Source of the DNA: Actinacidiphila guanduensis
GTDB taxonomy: Bacteria; Actinomycetota; Actinomycetes; Streptomycetales; Streptomycetaceae
DNA: 64,000 bases
Direction: 5' to 3'
NCBI RefSeq assembly: GCF_900103985.1
Contig: NZ_FNIE01000001.1
Coordinates: 186,001-250,000, forward strand
Shown in pieces: positions 1-7,568 of the stretch. Under the pieces are notes generated by a model. That model made no database searches, had not been told where the DNA came from, and saw only the letters and a list, made by a program, of their open reading frames with translations. The first letter of the stretch is position 1, and every line of letters starts with the position of its first letter. A program made the translations under genes and the position numbers.

Positions 1-190
1 CGCCCCCGGACGACCCGGCGACCCGGGGCACCCGTGCTCGCCGGCGCCCTCCCGCGTCCTCCCCCGTCCTGCCGCCGGATCGCCGCGCTCTCCCCCGCAC
101 CCGGCATCGGCGGGCGCGGATCGGGTACCCGCAGGCTGGACGCGACCGGTAAGCGACCGGTGCACGAGCCCGACGATCGGAGCCACCCTC
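1..190. other. Upstream stretch without a recognisable gene
   Basis: I see no coding sequence here with actinobacterial character or family resemblance. The last bases hold a GGAG Shine-Dalgarno-like motif eight bases before the ATG of the next gene. The stretch is probably the leader and promoter region of that gene. Confidence 0.4.
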
Positions 191-433
191 ATGGCGACCA
201 CCCACCCTGCCGCGAACCCGCACCTTGCGGACGAGGGGCTGAGCGTCCCCGAGGACGCCGTCCAGCGGGCCGGCCAGACCCCGCCCGCCGAGTCGGGCGT
301 CTCGGACCTCGGCGGCCCCGAGCGCGGCCCTCTCTCCCGCGGCTGGGCGGCGGCTCCCCTGACCGTGATCCTCTTCTTCGCCGCGCTCTTCGCTGCTGGG
401 CTGCTGGGTTACGCGATCGAGCTGATGGTCTGA
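191..433 (+). CDS. DUF6480-like small single-pass membrane protein
   Basis: An 80-residue protein with an acidic, proline-rich first half and one hydrophobic segment near the C terminus (about residues 54-77, containing PLTVILFFAALFAAG). The composition, the GWAAAPLTVI lead-in and the short polar tail resemble the DUF6480 proteins of streptomycetes, so I expect a single-pass membrane protein of unknown function. ATG is preceded by GGAG at a spacing of eight bases. It is convergent with the next gene, 45 bases away. Family assignment is from memory of the pattern; nothing in the sequence indicates an activity. Confidence 0.7.
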   Translation: MATTHPAANPHLADEGLSVPEDAVQRAGQTPPAESGVSDLGGPERGPLSRGWAAAPLTVILFFAALFAAGLLGYAIELMV

Positions 434-478
434 GCGGGGACGCCGGGCCCCCGGCGGAAGGCCGCGGCCGCCGGCGGG

Positions 479-1237
479 TCAGGAGCGGTGCTGGCCCGCC
501 ATGACCTTGCGCATCGCCCGCACCAGCGCGTCCTGGTAGCCGTCGAAGTCCGCGGGCGCCGTGGCGGCGCCGCGGGGGACGGCCGGGGCGCCGGGAGCCG
601 TGGAGAGCGCGTTGTAGCCGGTGAGGGTGAGAGTGAAGACGGCCCCGCCGTGCCGCACCTTCAGCTCCTCGCTCTGCGCGCCCAGGGTGAGCAGGTACGC
701 CTCGTCGCCGAGGCCGGGGACGGGCCGGGTGGCGGCGGCCGGGGTGAGGGTGTCGGAGTCGAGGCCGCGCTGGTCGTCGAACTCCGCGCGCGGGTCGGTC
801 GTCCGGTGCAGGTCCACGGTGACGAAGATCTCGTAGCGGGCGGTGCCGGCCGGGCGGCTGGGCGCCGAGACGGCCAGGGTGCAGCGCAGCTGGTCCAGGG
901 CGTGGCCGAGGCGGGCGGTGGCGGGCGAGACGGAGGAGACGTCGGTGGCGCCGAGCGCGGTGGTGAGCGGGGCGAGGGTCGTGCCCGCGCAGGGGCTGTC
1001 GCCGAGGACGTAGCCGTGCAGGTCGGGGCCGCCGTGGTGGTAGTGGCCGTACGCGCGCAGCGCCCCCGCCCAGACGGCGGAGGCGAGGACCGCGCCCGCC
1101 GCGCCCCAGGCCAGGGCCCGCCGCCGGCCGGCCCGGCCGCGTCCGGGGCCGGGATCGTCCTCGGGGTCGCCGCTGCCGGCGATCACGTCAGGGCCGGGGG
1201 TGTCGAAACCGCCCGTCATCTCCGGTTCGGATATCAC
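479..1237 (-). CDS. Membrane-anchored hypothetical exported protein
   Basis: A 252-residue protein with a charged N-terminal tail rich in Asp, Pro and Arg (residues 1-40), one membrane segment (about 43-60, beginning ALAWGAAGAVLAS) and a roughly 190-residue outer domain with two cysteines that could pair (in SPCAG and LRCTL). The topology looks like an anchored cell-surface domain. The outer part, with its GLGDEAYLL motif, resembles DUF3558-like exported proteins of actinobacteria, but I cannot name a family with certainty. The GTG start is chosen because GGAGG lies seven to eight bases upstream; an ATG six codons later is the alternative. Confidence 0.75.
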   Translation of the reverse strand: MISEPEMTGGFDTPGPDVIAGSGDPEDDPGPGRGRAGRRRALAWGAAGAVLASAVWAGALRAYGHYHHGGPDLHGYVLGDSPCAGTTLAPLTTALGATDVSSVSPATARLGHALDQLRCTLAVSAPSRPAGTARYEIFVTVDLHRTTDPRAEFDDQRGLDSDTLTPAAATRPVPGLGDEAYLLTLGAQSEELKVRHGGAVFTLTLTGYNALSTAPGAPAVPRGAATAPADFDGYQDALVRAMRKVMAGQHRS

Positions 1238-1313
1238 GGCTGCACCTCCGTCGCGTCCGCCGCCCCATCCCTCCCCCGTCCGCGGCCCGCGGACGCCTCC
1301 GCGGGCCGGCGGT

Positions 1314-1826
1314 TCAGCCGGAGGAGACGATCGCCGAGACGTGGACCAGGCGCGCGACGCCGAACTGCAGGAAGAGCGGGAGCGTGTGGGCGGCGGTGAT
1401 GCCGTGCACGGCGGTCAGCCGGATGCTGGGCCCGGTGCCGCCGAAGGTGACCGTGCTGCCCGCCGGGAGCAGGATGCCGCCGTCGGTCATGGCCCCGTTG
1501 TCGCCCTTGGCGGCGCCGGACAGGGCTCCGCGGCCGGCGTCGGGGGTCGCCACCATGTCCAGGTGCTCGGGGACGGCGGCCCCGTTGTGGACGGTCATGG
1601 TGAGCGTGCCGGTGCCGGCCGGGTCGAGGTGGGCGACGGCCTTGGTGATGGTCAGGTCGCTGCCGCCGGCCTGGACGTCGGCCCGGCCGGGCACGTCGGG
1701 CGCCGAGGTGGTGGGGGCGGGCGGCCCGGAGGCGGCGGAGTGCGAGGAGCAGCCCGCGAGGAGGGCGGCCGCGGCCAGGGCGGTGCCTGCGGCCCGCGCG
1801 CCCCGCGCGGTGGGGTTTCGGCTCAT
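1314..1826 (-). CDS. PCuAC-like copper-chaperone-fold lipoprotein
   Basis: A 170-residue exported lipoprotein: a short positively charged N terminus, a hydrophobic stretch and the lipobox LLAGC near residue 26. The mature part has the order of the PCuAC (DUF461) fold: a TMTVHNGA strand, EHLDMV, an LLPAGSTVTF strand and a closing LPLFLQF strand. PCuAC proteins deliver Cu(I) to cytochrome oxidase using a His/Met set; here the first H and M are present but the later MxM and HxM positions read AMTD and SIRL, so copper binding may be altered. ATG at 1826 is chosen because the leader peptide starts there. Same strand as the following GH76 gene, 188 bases downstream of it. Confidence 0.75.
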   Translation of the reverse strand: MSRNPTARGARAAGTALAAAALLAGCSSHSAASGPPAPTTSAPDVPGRADVQAGGSDLTITKAVAHLDPAGTGTLTMTVHNGAAVPEHLDMVATPDAGRGALSGAAKGDNGAMTDGGILLPAGSTVTFGGTGPSIRLTAVHGITAAHTLPLFLQFGVARLVHVSAIVSSG

Positions 1827-2014
1827 ACCCGGATCATTCCAAAGCCGCGGTCCCGCCCGGTGGGCGCCCCCCTCGCGGACGCCGGCGCCCGGGCACGGCG
1901 GGGGCCGCCGCCCGGCTCGGACGGCGGCCCCGTGCGGGCACGGCCGGGGTTTTGCTGCGCGTCCCCTCACGGGTGCGTGCGGTCCCGCCCGCGGCCGCGC
2001 GGCGAACTTCCCTG

Positions 2015-3538
2015 TCAGCCGGCCGCGTTGAGCAGGTCGAGCGCGCTCTGCTGGCAGCCGTAGTCGCTGCTGCCGGCGCCGCCGGCCCAGTGTGGGCCGT
2101 ACTGGTCGAGGGCGTTGCGGTCGTGCGCGTAGGCGGAGTTCGCCCAAGTGGTGAGGACGCTGCTGTAGGGGTGGTCGGAGAGCTGGGCGTTGAGGTGGCC
2201 GAGGCCGCGGACGTAGGCGCCCTTGAAGCTGGGGCCGTCGCCGGTGCACGAGTCGCCCTCGCCGGGCTCGCGCAGCACGCCGTTGCTCGACAGGTTGACG
2301 GTGGAGGCGTCGGCGAGGGTGCGGGCGGTGGTGAGCAGGCTCTGGTCGCCGGTGGCCTTGGACAGCTCGGTGAGCCCGGCGAGGACGACGCCCTGGTTGT
2401 AGGTCCAGGTGGGCTGGCCGTTGTTGGCGCACGAGTCGTTGAGGCCGTCGTTGATCATGTGGCTGCTGTTGATCATGCCGCTGCTCTGGAACCAGCTCCA
2501 CTCCGCCTTCGCCCGGTTCAGGTAGGCGGTGTCGCCGGAGATGCGGTTGTGCAGGGCCGCGTTGAGGTAGAGGAACAGCTCGTTGGTGATGGCGTTCTTG
2601 TAGGTGCTGGTCTCGTTCCACACCACGCCGCCGCCGCAGGTGCCGTTCCAGTACGCCTGCATGTGGTCGGCGTCCGCGCGGGCGGTGTTGAGGTAGCGGC
2701 TGTCGCCGGTGATGTCGTAGGCGTCCACCCAGGCCAGACCCCACCACCCGGTGTCGTCGAGGTAGTTGTTCTCGAAGTTGCCCTCCTGGGCGTTGATGTT
2801 CTTGTCGTACGTGGAGCTGATCGCGTACTCGTAGCTCGGCATGCCGCTGGTGCGGGCGTTGTCGATGATCGCGGTGAGCGCGTTGGCGGCCGTCCACCAG
2901 CCGTTGCCGCCGAACAGGCCGGTGCCGCGGTCGAAGGACATCATCAGCGCGGTGGCGGCTGCGGTGCTGCGGCTCCAGGCGTTCCAGGTGGTGCGGGCCC
3001 AGGCGGTGCAGGCGATGTCGGGGCGGTCGCCGGCCTTGCCGCAGGCGCGCACCGCGCCGACGCCGTCGTTGTTCCAGTCGTCGACGTTCTGCATCAGGGT
3101 GCGCCAGCCGCGCTGCCCGGTGGGCGTGGTGGTGTCGCCGAGCTTGCTACCCGAGCCCCAGGTCCTGCCGCCGTCGAAGGAGCGGTCGATCCAGACCTCG
3201 TCGCCGGGGTTGCCGTTGTCGATCGAGGCCCAGGCCATCGCGTCGGCGTCGTCGAAGTGCAGCACGATCGAGCGGGAGAAGATGCTCGCGGTCACCGGCT
3301 GGCGGTCGCCGCCGCTGAGCGCGGGGTCGCGGCCGTCGCAGTACTTGTTGCAGATGGTCGCGTTGGCGGCGGGCGCGACCGTCGCCGGGGCCGTGGTGGC
3401 GTGGGCGGTGGAGGAGTCGGTGAGGCCGAGGGCCAGGAGTGCTGACATCGTTATCAGAGCGGCGAAGGCCGCGGAGAGGCGGCGGCGCAGCGAGCGGGGG
3501 TACGGCGGGGTGGGCCGTGGGAGCGGGGTGGGGGGCAT
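2015..3538 (-). CDS. Secreted GH76 family alpha-1,6-mannanase-like glycosidase
   Basis: A 507-residue secreted enzyme. Residues 1-48 form a signal peptide (an arginine-rich start, a hydrophobic core, and cleavage near STAHA). The catalytic alpha/alpha barrel covers the rest. The paired aspartates typical of GH76 lie at 261-262 in NYLDDTGWWGLAW; TNELFLYLNAAL and TYNQGVVLAGL further on also fit GH76. The family cleaves alpha-1,6-mannan backbones of fungal or actinobacterial walls, and some members act as transglycosidases. ATG is preceded by AGGAG five bases upstream. A promoter and a DasR-like palindrome lie upstream. With the GH92 mannosidase nearby it would make a mannan-degrading pair. Confidence 0.9.
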   Translation of the reverse strand: MPPTPLPRPTPPYPRSLRRRLSAAFAALITMSALLALGLTDSSTAHATTAPATVAPAANATICNKYCDGRDPALSGGDRQPVTASIFSRSIVLHFDDADAMAWASIDNGNPGDEVWIDRSFDGGRTWGSGSKLGDTTTPTGQRGWRTLMQNVDDWNNDGVGAVRACGKAGDRPDIACTAWARTTWNAWSRSTAAATALMMSFDRGTGLFGGNGWWTAANALTAIIDNARTSGMPSYEYAISSTYDKNINAQEGNFENNYLDDTGWWGLAWVDAYDITGDSRYLNTARADADHMQAYWNGTCGGGVVWNETSTYKNAITNELFLYLNAALHNRISGDTAYLNRAKAEWSWFQSSGMINSSHMINDGLNDSCANNGQPTWTYNQGVVLAGLTELSKATGDQSLLTTARTLADASTVNLSSNGVLREPGEGDSCTGDGPSFKGAYVRGLGHLNAQLSDHPYSSVLTTWANSAYAHDRNALDQYGPHWAGGAGSSDYGCQQSALDLLNAAG

Positions 3539-3659
3539 CGGGGCTCCTGGTGGGGGCGCGAGTGGGGGGCGGCCTCCGGTGGGCGCGGCGGTTCGCCCGG
3601 GGCGTGGACGGCGGAGCGGTGCTCAAGGGGCGCGGGTGCGCAGGATGTGTCCTCAGGTG

Positions 3660-3700
3660 AAGCTAGCCACGGCCTGACACGGGGTCAATGGTCCGGACAA
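3660..3700 (-). promoter_or_regulatory. Promoter with abutting DasR-like palindrome for the GH76 gene
   Basis: Read leftward, TTGACC (3683-3688), a 17-base spacer and TAGCTT (3660-3665) make a good housekeeping promoter, about 120 bases before the GH76 start. Directly upstream of the -35 box lies TGGTCCGGACAA (3689-3700), close to the TGGTCTAGACCA core bound by the GntR-family repressor DasR. The promoter is seen in sequence; the regulator is an inference from similarity, with one or two mismatches in the half-sites. Confidence 0.55.
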
Positions 3701-3828
3701 ATGGTCGGATCATCACGCACCGGATTTCGCCGCACCGCCTCGGTGTACGGGGACGCTCGCGCGGAGGCGTCCGCTGGGCGGCGGGCCCCGGGTGCGGTGG
3801 CGGCCGCCGGGCCTACGGCGAGGTGGCG

Positions 3829-4419
3829 TCAGGGGCGGCGGTCGGGGCCGGGTCCGCTTCCCGGGTCCGTTGCCGCGCTCGTCCTCGCATGGGTTGCCGC
3901 ACTCGTCGTCTCTGTTGCCGCGTCCGTTGCCGGAGGCGCTGTCAGCGCGAGGTGATACGTCAGGGCCGGGGTGCCGGAGAGGAGGACCGTGCCCGTCGGG
4001 GTGAAGCCGGTGCGGGTCAGGACCGCGCGGGAGGCCGCGTTGTCCACTTTGGCCCGGGCGCGCAGGGAGGTGAGGGCGTAGCGGGTGGCGGCCAGGGCGC
4101 AGACGCGGTGGACGGCCCAGGTGGCGAGGCCCCGGCCGGCGGCCCGTTCGGCGATGCGGTAGCCCAGTTCGGCGGAACCCTCGGCGATGTCCACCAGGTT
4201 GATCCGGCCCAGCACCTCGCCCTCCTCGCCCAGCACGACGTGGAAGCGGCAGACGCCGGCGTCCTGTTCGGCGAGCAGCGCGCGGTGCCGCTCGTCGAAG
4301 CGGGCGAAGTAGTCGTCCCCGCGGTCGGGGATGGTCGCGGCGAAGTACGCCCGGTTCTCGCGTTCGAAGGCGAGGACGGCGGGCCCGTGGTCGGCACGCA
4401 GCAACTCCAGTTCCGGCAC
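3829..4419 (-). CDS. GNAT family N-acetyltransferase (RimJ/RimL-like)
   Basis: A 196-residue acyltransferase. The GNAT core spans about residues 5-155: VLGRINLVDI forms the central strand and GYRIAERAAGRGLATWAV contains the acetyl-CoA pyrophosphate loop (R/Q-x-x-G-x-G/A type), followed by NAASRAVLTRTGF, the usual C-terminal helix-turn. This is the RimJ/RimL subgroup, which often acetylates protein N termini or small amines; the substrate cannot be read from sequence. After residue 160 comes a low-complexity Ala/Thr/Pro tail of about 35 residues that is not part of the fold. The start codon is GTG. Confidence 0.85.
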   Translation of the reverse strand: MPELELLRADHGPAVLAFERENRAYFAATIPDRGDDYFARFDERHRALLAEQDAGVCRFHVVLGEEGEVLGRINLVDIAEGSAELGYRIAERAAGRGLATWAVHRVCALAATRYALTSLRARAKVDNAASRAVLTRTGFTPTGTVLLSGTPALTYHLALTAPPATDAATETTSAATHARTSAATDPGSGPGPDRRP

Positions 4420-4495
4420 GGGGAGGACTCTAGGCCCGCGCGGCGCTCCGCGCCCCTGGATTTCGCGCGGGCGGCGCCGCGCGCCCGTACACCCC

Positions 4496-5371
4496 TCATT
4501 CCGGCGGCGGAAGCCGGGTCGCCGCCAGCCGCGCCGGGTCCGAGAGCGCCTCGATCGCCGTGATGCGGGTGCCGGTCACCGTGAAGGCGATCAGTGCGGC
4601 CGGGGTGCCGTCCGCGCGCCAGGTGAGCACACCGGGACGGCCGTTCACCCGTACCGCGCGGGCCCGCAGCGCGGCGGCCGCCCCCAGCCGGGCGCCCGCG
4701 GCGACAGCGGTGGCGCCGAGGGTGACGACCACACCGCCGGGCGTGTCCGACGTCAGCCGCACCTCGGGGTCGAGGACGCGCAGCAGCCCCTCGAAGTCAC
4801 CGTGCCGGGCCGCCGTCAGGAAGGCGTCGACCACCGCGCGCTGCTCGCGCCCGGCGGCGGCCGGCCGCTCCCCCGCCTGCACCTTCCGGCGGGCGCGGCT
4901 GGCGAGCATCTTGGTGGCGTCGGCGGACCGGCCGAGGATGCGGCCGATCTCCTCGAAGGGCACCGCGAACAGGTCGTGCAGCACGAAGGCGAGCCGCTCG
5001 CTGGGCCGCAGCGAGTCCAGGACGACCAGCAGGGCGATCCCGACCGCGTCGGCGAGCGCCGCGTCCTCCTCGGGTGCGGCGGCGTCGTCGGCGGTGACGA
5101 CGAGTTCGGGCACGTCGTCGTAGGACGCCTCGGGGTGGGCCCGGCGGGAGCGCAGGACGTCCAGGCTGATCCGGCCGACCACGGTGGTCAGCCAGCCGGC
5201 GAGGTTGCGGATCCCGGCGGGGTCCTGGCGGGACAGCCGCAGCCATGCCTCCTGGACGGCGTCCTCGGCGTCGGCGTGCGAGCCGAGCAGGCGGTGGGCG
5301 ACCGCGCGCAGCCGGTCCCGCTCGGCTTCGAACGCCTCGGCCAGGGGGTCCGTCGGGGTGGTCTCGGACAT
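4496..5371 (-). CDS. sigJ: ECF41-type RNA polymerase sigma factor with SnoaL-like C-terminal domain
   Basis: A 291-residue extracytoplasmic-function sigma factor. Sigma-2 covers about residues 8-75 (LLGSHADAEDAVQEAWLRL and the GWLTTVVGRISLD segment), sigma-4 about 110-165 (LRPSERLAFVLHDLF, then an HTH ending ATKMLASRARRKV). A SnoaL/NTF2-like extension occupies about 172-285. That layout, and the neighbouring divergent carboxymuconolactone-decarboxylase-like gene, define the ECF41 group (SigJ-like), in which the C-terminal extension replaces an anti-sigma factor. I do not see an exact DGGGR motif. The promoter region shared with the divergent gene is perfectly symmetrical and lies directly upstream, which suggests autoregulation. 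Confidence 0.88.
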   Translation of the reverse strand: MSETTPTDPLAEAFEAERDRLRAVAHRLLGSHADAEDAVQEAWLRLSRQDPAGIRNLAGWLTTVVGRISLDVLRSRRAHPEASYDDVPELVVTADDAAAPEEDAALADAVGIALLVVLDSLRPSERLAFVLHDLFAVPFEEIGRILGRSADATKMLASRARRKVQAGERPAAAGREQRAVVDAFLTAARHGDFEGLLRVLDPEVRLTSDTPGGVVVTLGATAVAAGARLGAAAALRARAVRVNGRPGVLTWRADGTPAALIAFTVTGTRITAIEALSDPARLAATRLPPPE

Positions 5372-5374
5372 GCT

Positions 5375-5434
5375 GTTACCTTCCTCGGCTCTGCTCCGTC
5401 ACAGGGATGACGGGCCCGGACGGGCACAGGTAAC
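5375..5434. promoter_or_regulatory. Symmetrical face-to-face ECF-type promoter pair
   Basis: Rightward: GTTACC (5375-5380), 15 bases, CCGTC (5396-5400). Leftward: GTTACC (5429-5434 on the minus strand), 15 bases, CCGTC (5409-5413). The two elements are exact mirror images about 5404/5405, so the predicted start sites almost coincide and the two polymerase footprints overlap. The boxes resemble those reported for ECF41 sigma factors (a TGTCACA-like -35 and CGTC at -10). The rightward unit would transcribe the decarboxylase-like gene, the leftward one the sigma factor. Sequence symmetry is observed; use by this sigma factor is inferred. Confidence 0.7.
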
Positions 5435-5453
5435 CGATGAGGGAGCAGGACCG

Positions 5454-5903
5454 ATGGAAGCACGGCTGAAGAACGCGGCGAACCCCGAGGTGATCGCGGC
5501 GATCCAGCAGCTGAACAAGGCGATCTACGGCAGCGGGGCCGACCCGCTGGTGCTGGAGCTGGTCCACCTGCGGGCGAGCCAGATCAACGGCTGCAGCCCG
5601 TGCGTGTACGCCGGGGTGCGCTCGGCGAAGCAGCGCGGGGAGAGCGAGGAGCGGCTGCACAACGTGGTCACCTGGCGCGAGACGCCCTTCTTCAGCGAGG
5701 CGGAGCGGGCGGCGCTGGCGCTGACCGAGGCGGCCACCCGGCTGCAGGACGGCGCGCCGGGCGTGACGGACGAGATCTGGGCGGAGGCCGCCGAGCACTT
5801 CGACGACGAGCAGCTCTCCGGGATCGTCCTGAACATCGCGATCACCAACTTCTTCAACCGGATCAACCGCACGATCCGCGAGCAGGCCGGCAAGACCTGG
5901 TGA
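5454..5903 (+). CDS. Carboxymuconolactone decarboxylase / AhpD-like family protein
   Basis: A 149-residue all-helical protein of the AhpD/CMD superfamily. The diagnostic segment INGCSPCVYAG (about residues 40-50) carries the CxxC pair that acts as a redox couple in AhpD-like peroxidase partners. The histidine normally four residues after the second cysteine is Gly here, so proton relay may differ. LSGIVLNIAITNFFNRIN is the conserved C-terminal helix. ECF41 sigma factors are almost always paired with such a gene (or an oxidoreductase or epimerase), and this one is divergent from the sigma gene behind a symmetrical promoter. ATG at 5454 gives the usual family length. Confidence 0.88.
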   Translation: MEARLKNAANPEVIAAIQQLNKAIYGSGADPLVLELVHLRASQINGCSPCVYAGVRSAKQRGESEERLHNVVTWRETPFFSEAERAALALTEAATRLQDGAPGVTDEIWAEAAEHFDDEQLSGIVLNIAITNFFNRINRTIREQAGKTW

Positions 5904-5945
5904 TCCGCCCGCGGCCCGCCGGCCCGCCCGGGCGGCGACCGCTTG

Positions 5946-5978
5946 CCGCGTACGGCCCCGTCCAACGGCCGTACGCGG
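5946..5978. terminator. Bidirectional hairpin terminator between convergent genes
   Basis: CCGCGTACGGCC (5946-5957) and GGCCGTACGCGG (5967-5978) form a perfect 12-bp stem with a nine-base loop, between the stop codons of two convergent genes. There is no T-tract, as is usual in high-GC actinobacteria. A third half-copy, GGCCGTACGG, follows at 5987-5996. Confidence 0.65.
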
Positions 5979-6047
5979 CGCCGAACGGCCGTACGGAGCA
6001 CTCAACCGCTGTACACAGCAAGCGCGTTGGCAGGGCTTCCGGGCGGT

Positions 6048-7409
6048 TCAGGCCGCCCTGTACGCCGGGGCGTGCCGCAACCAGGGCCGGGCCTGCTCCA
6101 GTTGGGCCGCCAGTTCCAGGAGCAGCTTCTCCCGGCCGGGGCGGGCGACGAGCTGGACGCCGATCGGGGTGCCGTCGGGGCGCGGGACGGCGGGGATGCT
6201 CATCGCGGGCCAGCCCGCGATGTTCCAGGCCGCGAAGAGCCCGTAGGTCCGCACGCTGAGCACGGTGTTGCGTACCGCGCCGCGCTCGCTCCAGCGTTCG
6301 GCCCGCGGCGGCGGCGTGGTGAGGGCGGGCAGGGCGAGGACGTCGAGGTCGCCGAAGAACTCCGCGGCCCCGGTGTGCCGCCAGCGGGCCCTGCTGCCCG
6401 CGGCTCCCAGGTGCGCGGCCTCCAGCGCCCGCCCGACGGCGACCAGTCCGCGGGTGTTGCGCTGCAGGCGGGAGGCGTCCACCCGCTCGGCCGACATCCG
6501 GGCGCTGGCGTACCAGGTCCGCAGCGCGCCCAGGCCCAGCCAGTTGGGGTAGGGGCGGTCGTGCACGACCGCTTCGTGCCCGAGCCGGGTGAGCAGCGGT
6601 GCCAGGTCGTGCACGGCGGCGGCCGCGCGGCGGTCGACGGGGAGCCCGGCGAGCAGCGGCCGTACGCTCATGCCGACCCGCAGCGGGGCCGGTTCGCCGA
6701 GCCGGGCGAGGTCCGGGTCGCCGGCCATCACGGCGAGGCCGGTCGCGGCGTCCTGGACGGTGGCGGCCAGGGGTCCGTTCTCCGACAGGCCGAACCACGT
6801 CGGCTCGGTCGCGGGCACCACGTCGGTGCCGGGCTTGAAGCCCACCAGGCCGCAGCAGGCGGCGGGGATGCGCAGGGAGCCGAAGCCGTCGTTGCCGTGT
6901 GCGAGGGGCACCAGCGCGCTCGCGACGGCGGCCGCGCTGCCGCCGGAGGAGCCACCGGGGGTGAGAGCGAGGTCCCACGGGTTGCGGGCGATGCCGTAGG
7001 GGCTGTCGCAGACGCCGGTCAGGCACAGCTCCGGCACGTTGGTGAGCCCGACGACGATCGCGCCGGCCGCCCGCAGCCGGGCGACGACCTCGGCGTCGGC
7101 GTCGTTCAGTTCCTCGCCGGAGCCGGCGGAGCCGTTGCGGGTCTGCTCGCCGGCGACGTCCACGTTGTCCTTGACCGCCACCGGCACGCCGGCCAGCGGC
7201 AGTTCGGCGAGGTCGGGGCGCGCGGCCAGCTCCTCGGCCTCGGCCAGCGCCTCGTGCCCGCGCACCCGCCGGAAGGCGCCGAGCGGCCCGGCCAGCTCCT
7301 GGATGCGTTCGATGTGTTCGGCGACGACCTCGCGCGGGTCCGCCGTACCGCCGCGGACGGCTTCGGCGATCTCCACGGCACTGCGCCCGGTCCACTTCGC
7401 GCCACTCAT
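6048..7409 (-). CDS. Amidase signature family hydrolase
   Basis: A 453-residue amidase-signature enzyme. The Ser-cisSer-Lys triad can be placed: Lys80 in PVAVKDN, cis-Ser near 154-155 in TPGGSSGGSAAAVA, and the nucleophile Ser178 in DGFGSLRIPA. Family members hydrolyse carboxamides, for example GatA, nylon oligomer hydrolases or aryl amidases. Gly-rich GFKPGT and the C-terminal GWPAMSIPAV segment are conserved, but it has no GatB/GatC neighbours and is shorter than GatA, so it is a stand-alone hydrolase of unknown substrate. Cytoplasmic, since no signal peptide is visible. Convergent with the CMD-like gene. Confidence 0.88.
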   Translation of the reverse strand: MSGAKWTGRSAVEIAEAVRGGTADPREVVAEHIERIQELAGPLGAFRRVRGHEALAEAEELAARPDLAELPLAGVPVAVKDNVDVAGEQTRNGSAGSGEELNDADAEVVARLRAAGAIVVGLTNVPELCLTGVCDSPYGIARNPWDLALTPGGSSGGSAAAVASALVPLAHGNDGFGSLRIPAACCGLVGFKPGTDVVPATEPTWFGLSENGPLAATVQDAATGLAVMAGDPDLARLGEPAPLRVGMSVRPLLAGLPVDRRAAAAVHDLAPLLTRLGHEAVVHDRPYPNWLGLGALRTWYASARMSAERVDASRLQRNTRGLVAVGRALEAAHLGAAGSRARWRHTGAAEFFGDLDVLALPALTTPPPRAERWSERGAVRNTVLSVRTYGLFAAWNIAGWPAMSIPAVPRPDGTPIGVQLVARPGREKLLLELAAQLEQARPWLRHAPAYRAA

Positions 7410-7568
7410 ACCGCGGATTGAAGCCCAGCCGCCCCTCGGCGGGCAACCCCGCCTGCGTGCACGGACGTTGGCGAACGGCGCACCGCCCCGGGCCTGTTCC
7501 GCTCGGCCCGGGGCGGCGCTGGTGCCAATTGCGCGGCGTGCTCGCCGCCTTGATGTGCCCGGCGCGTC

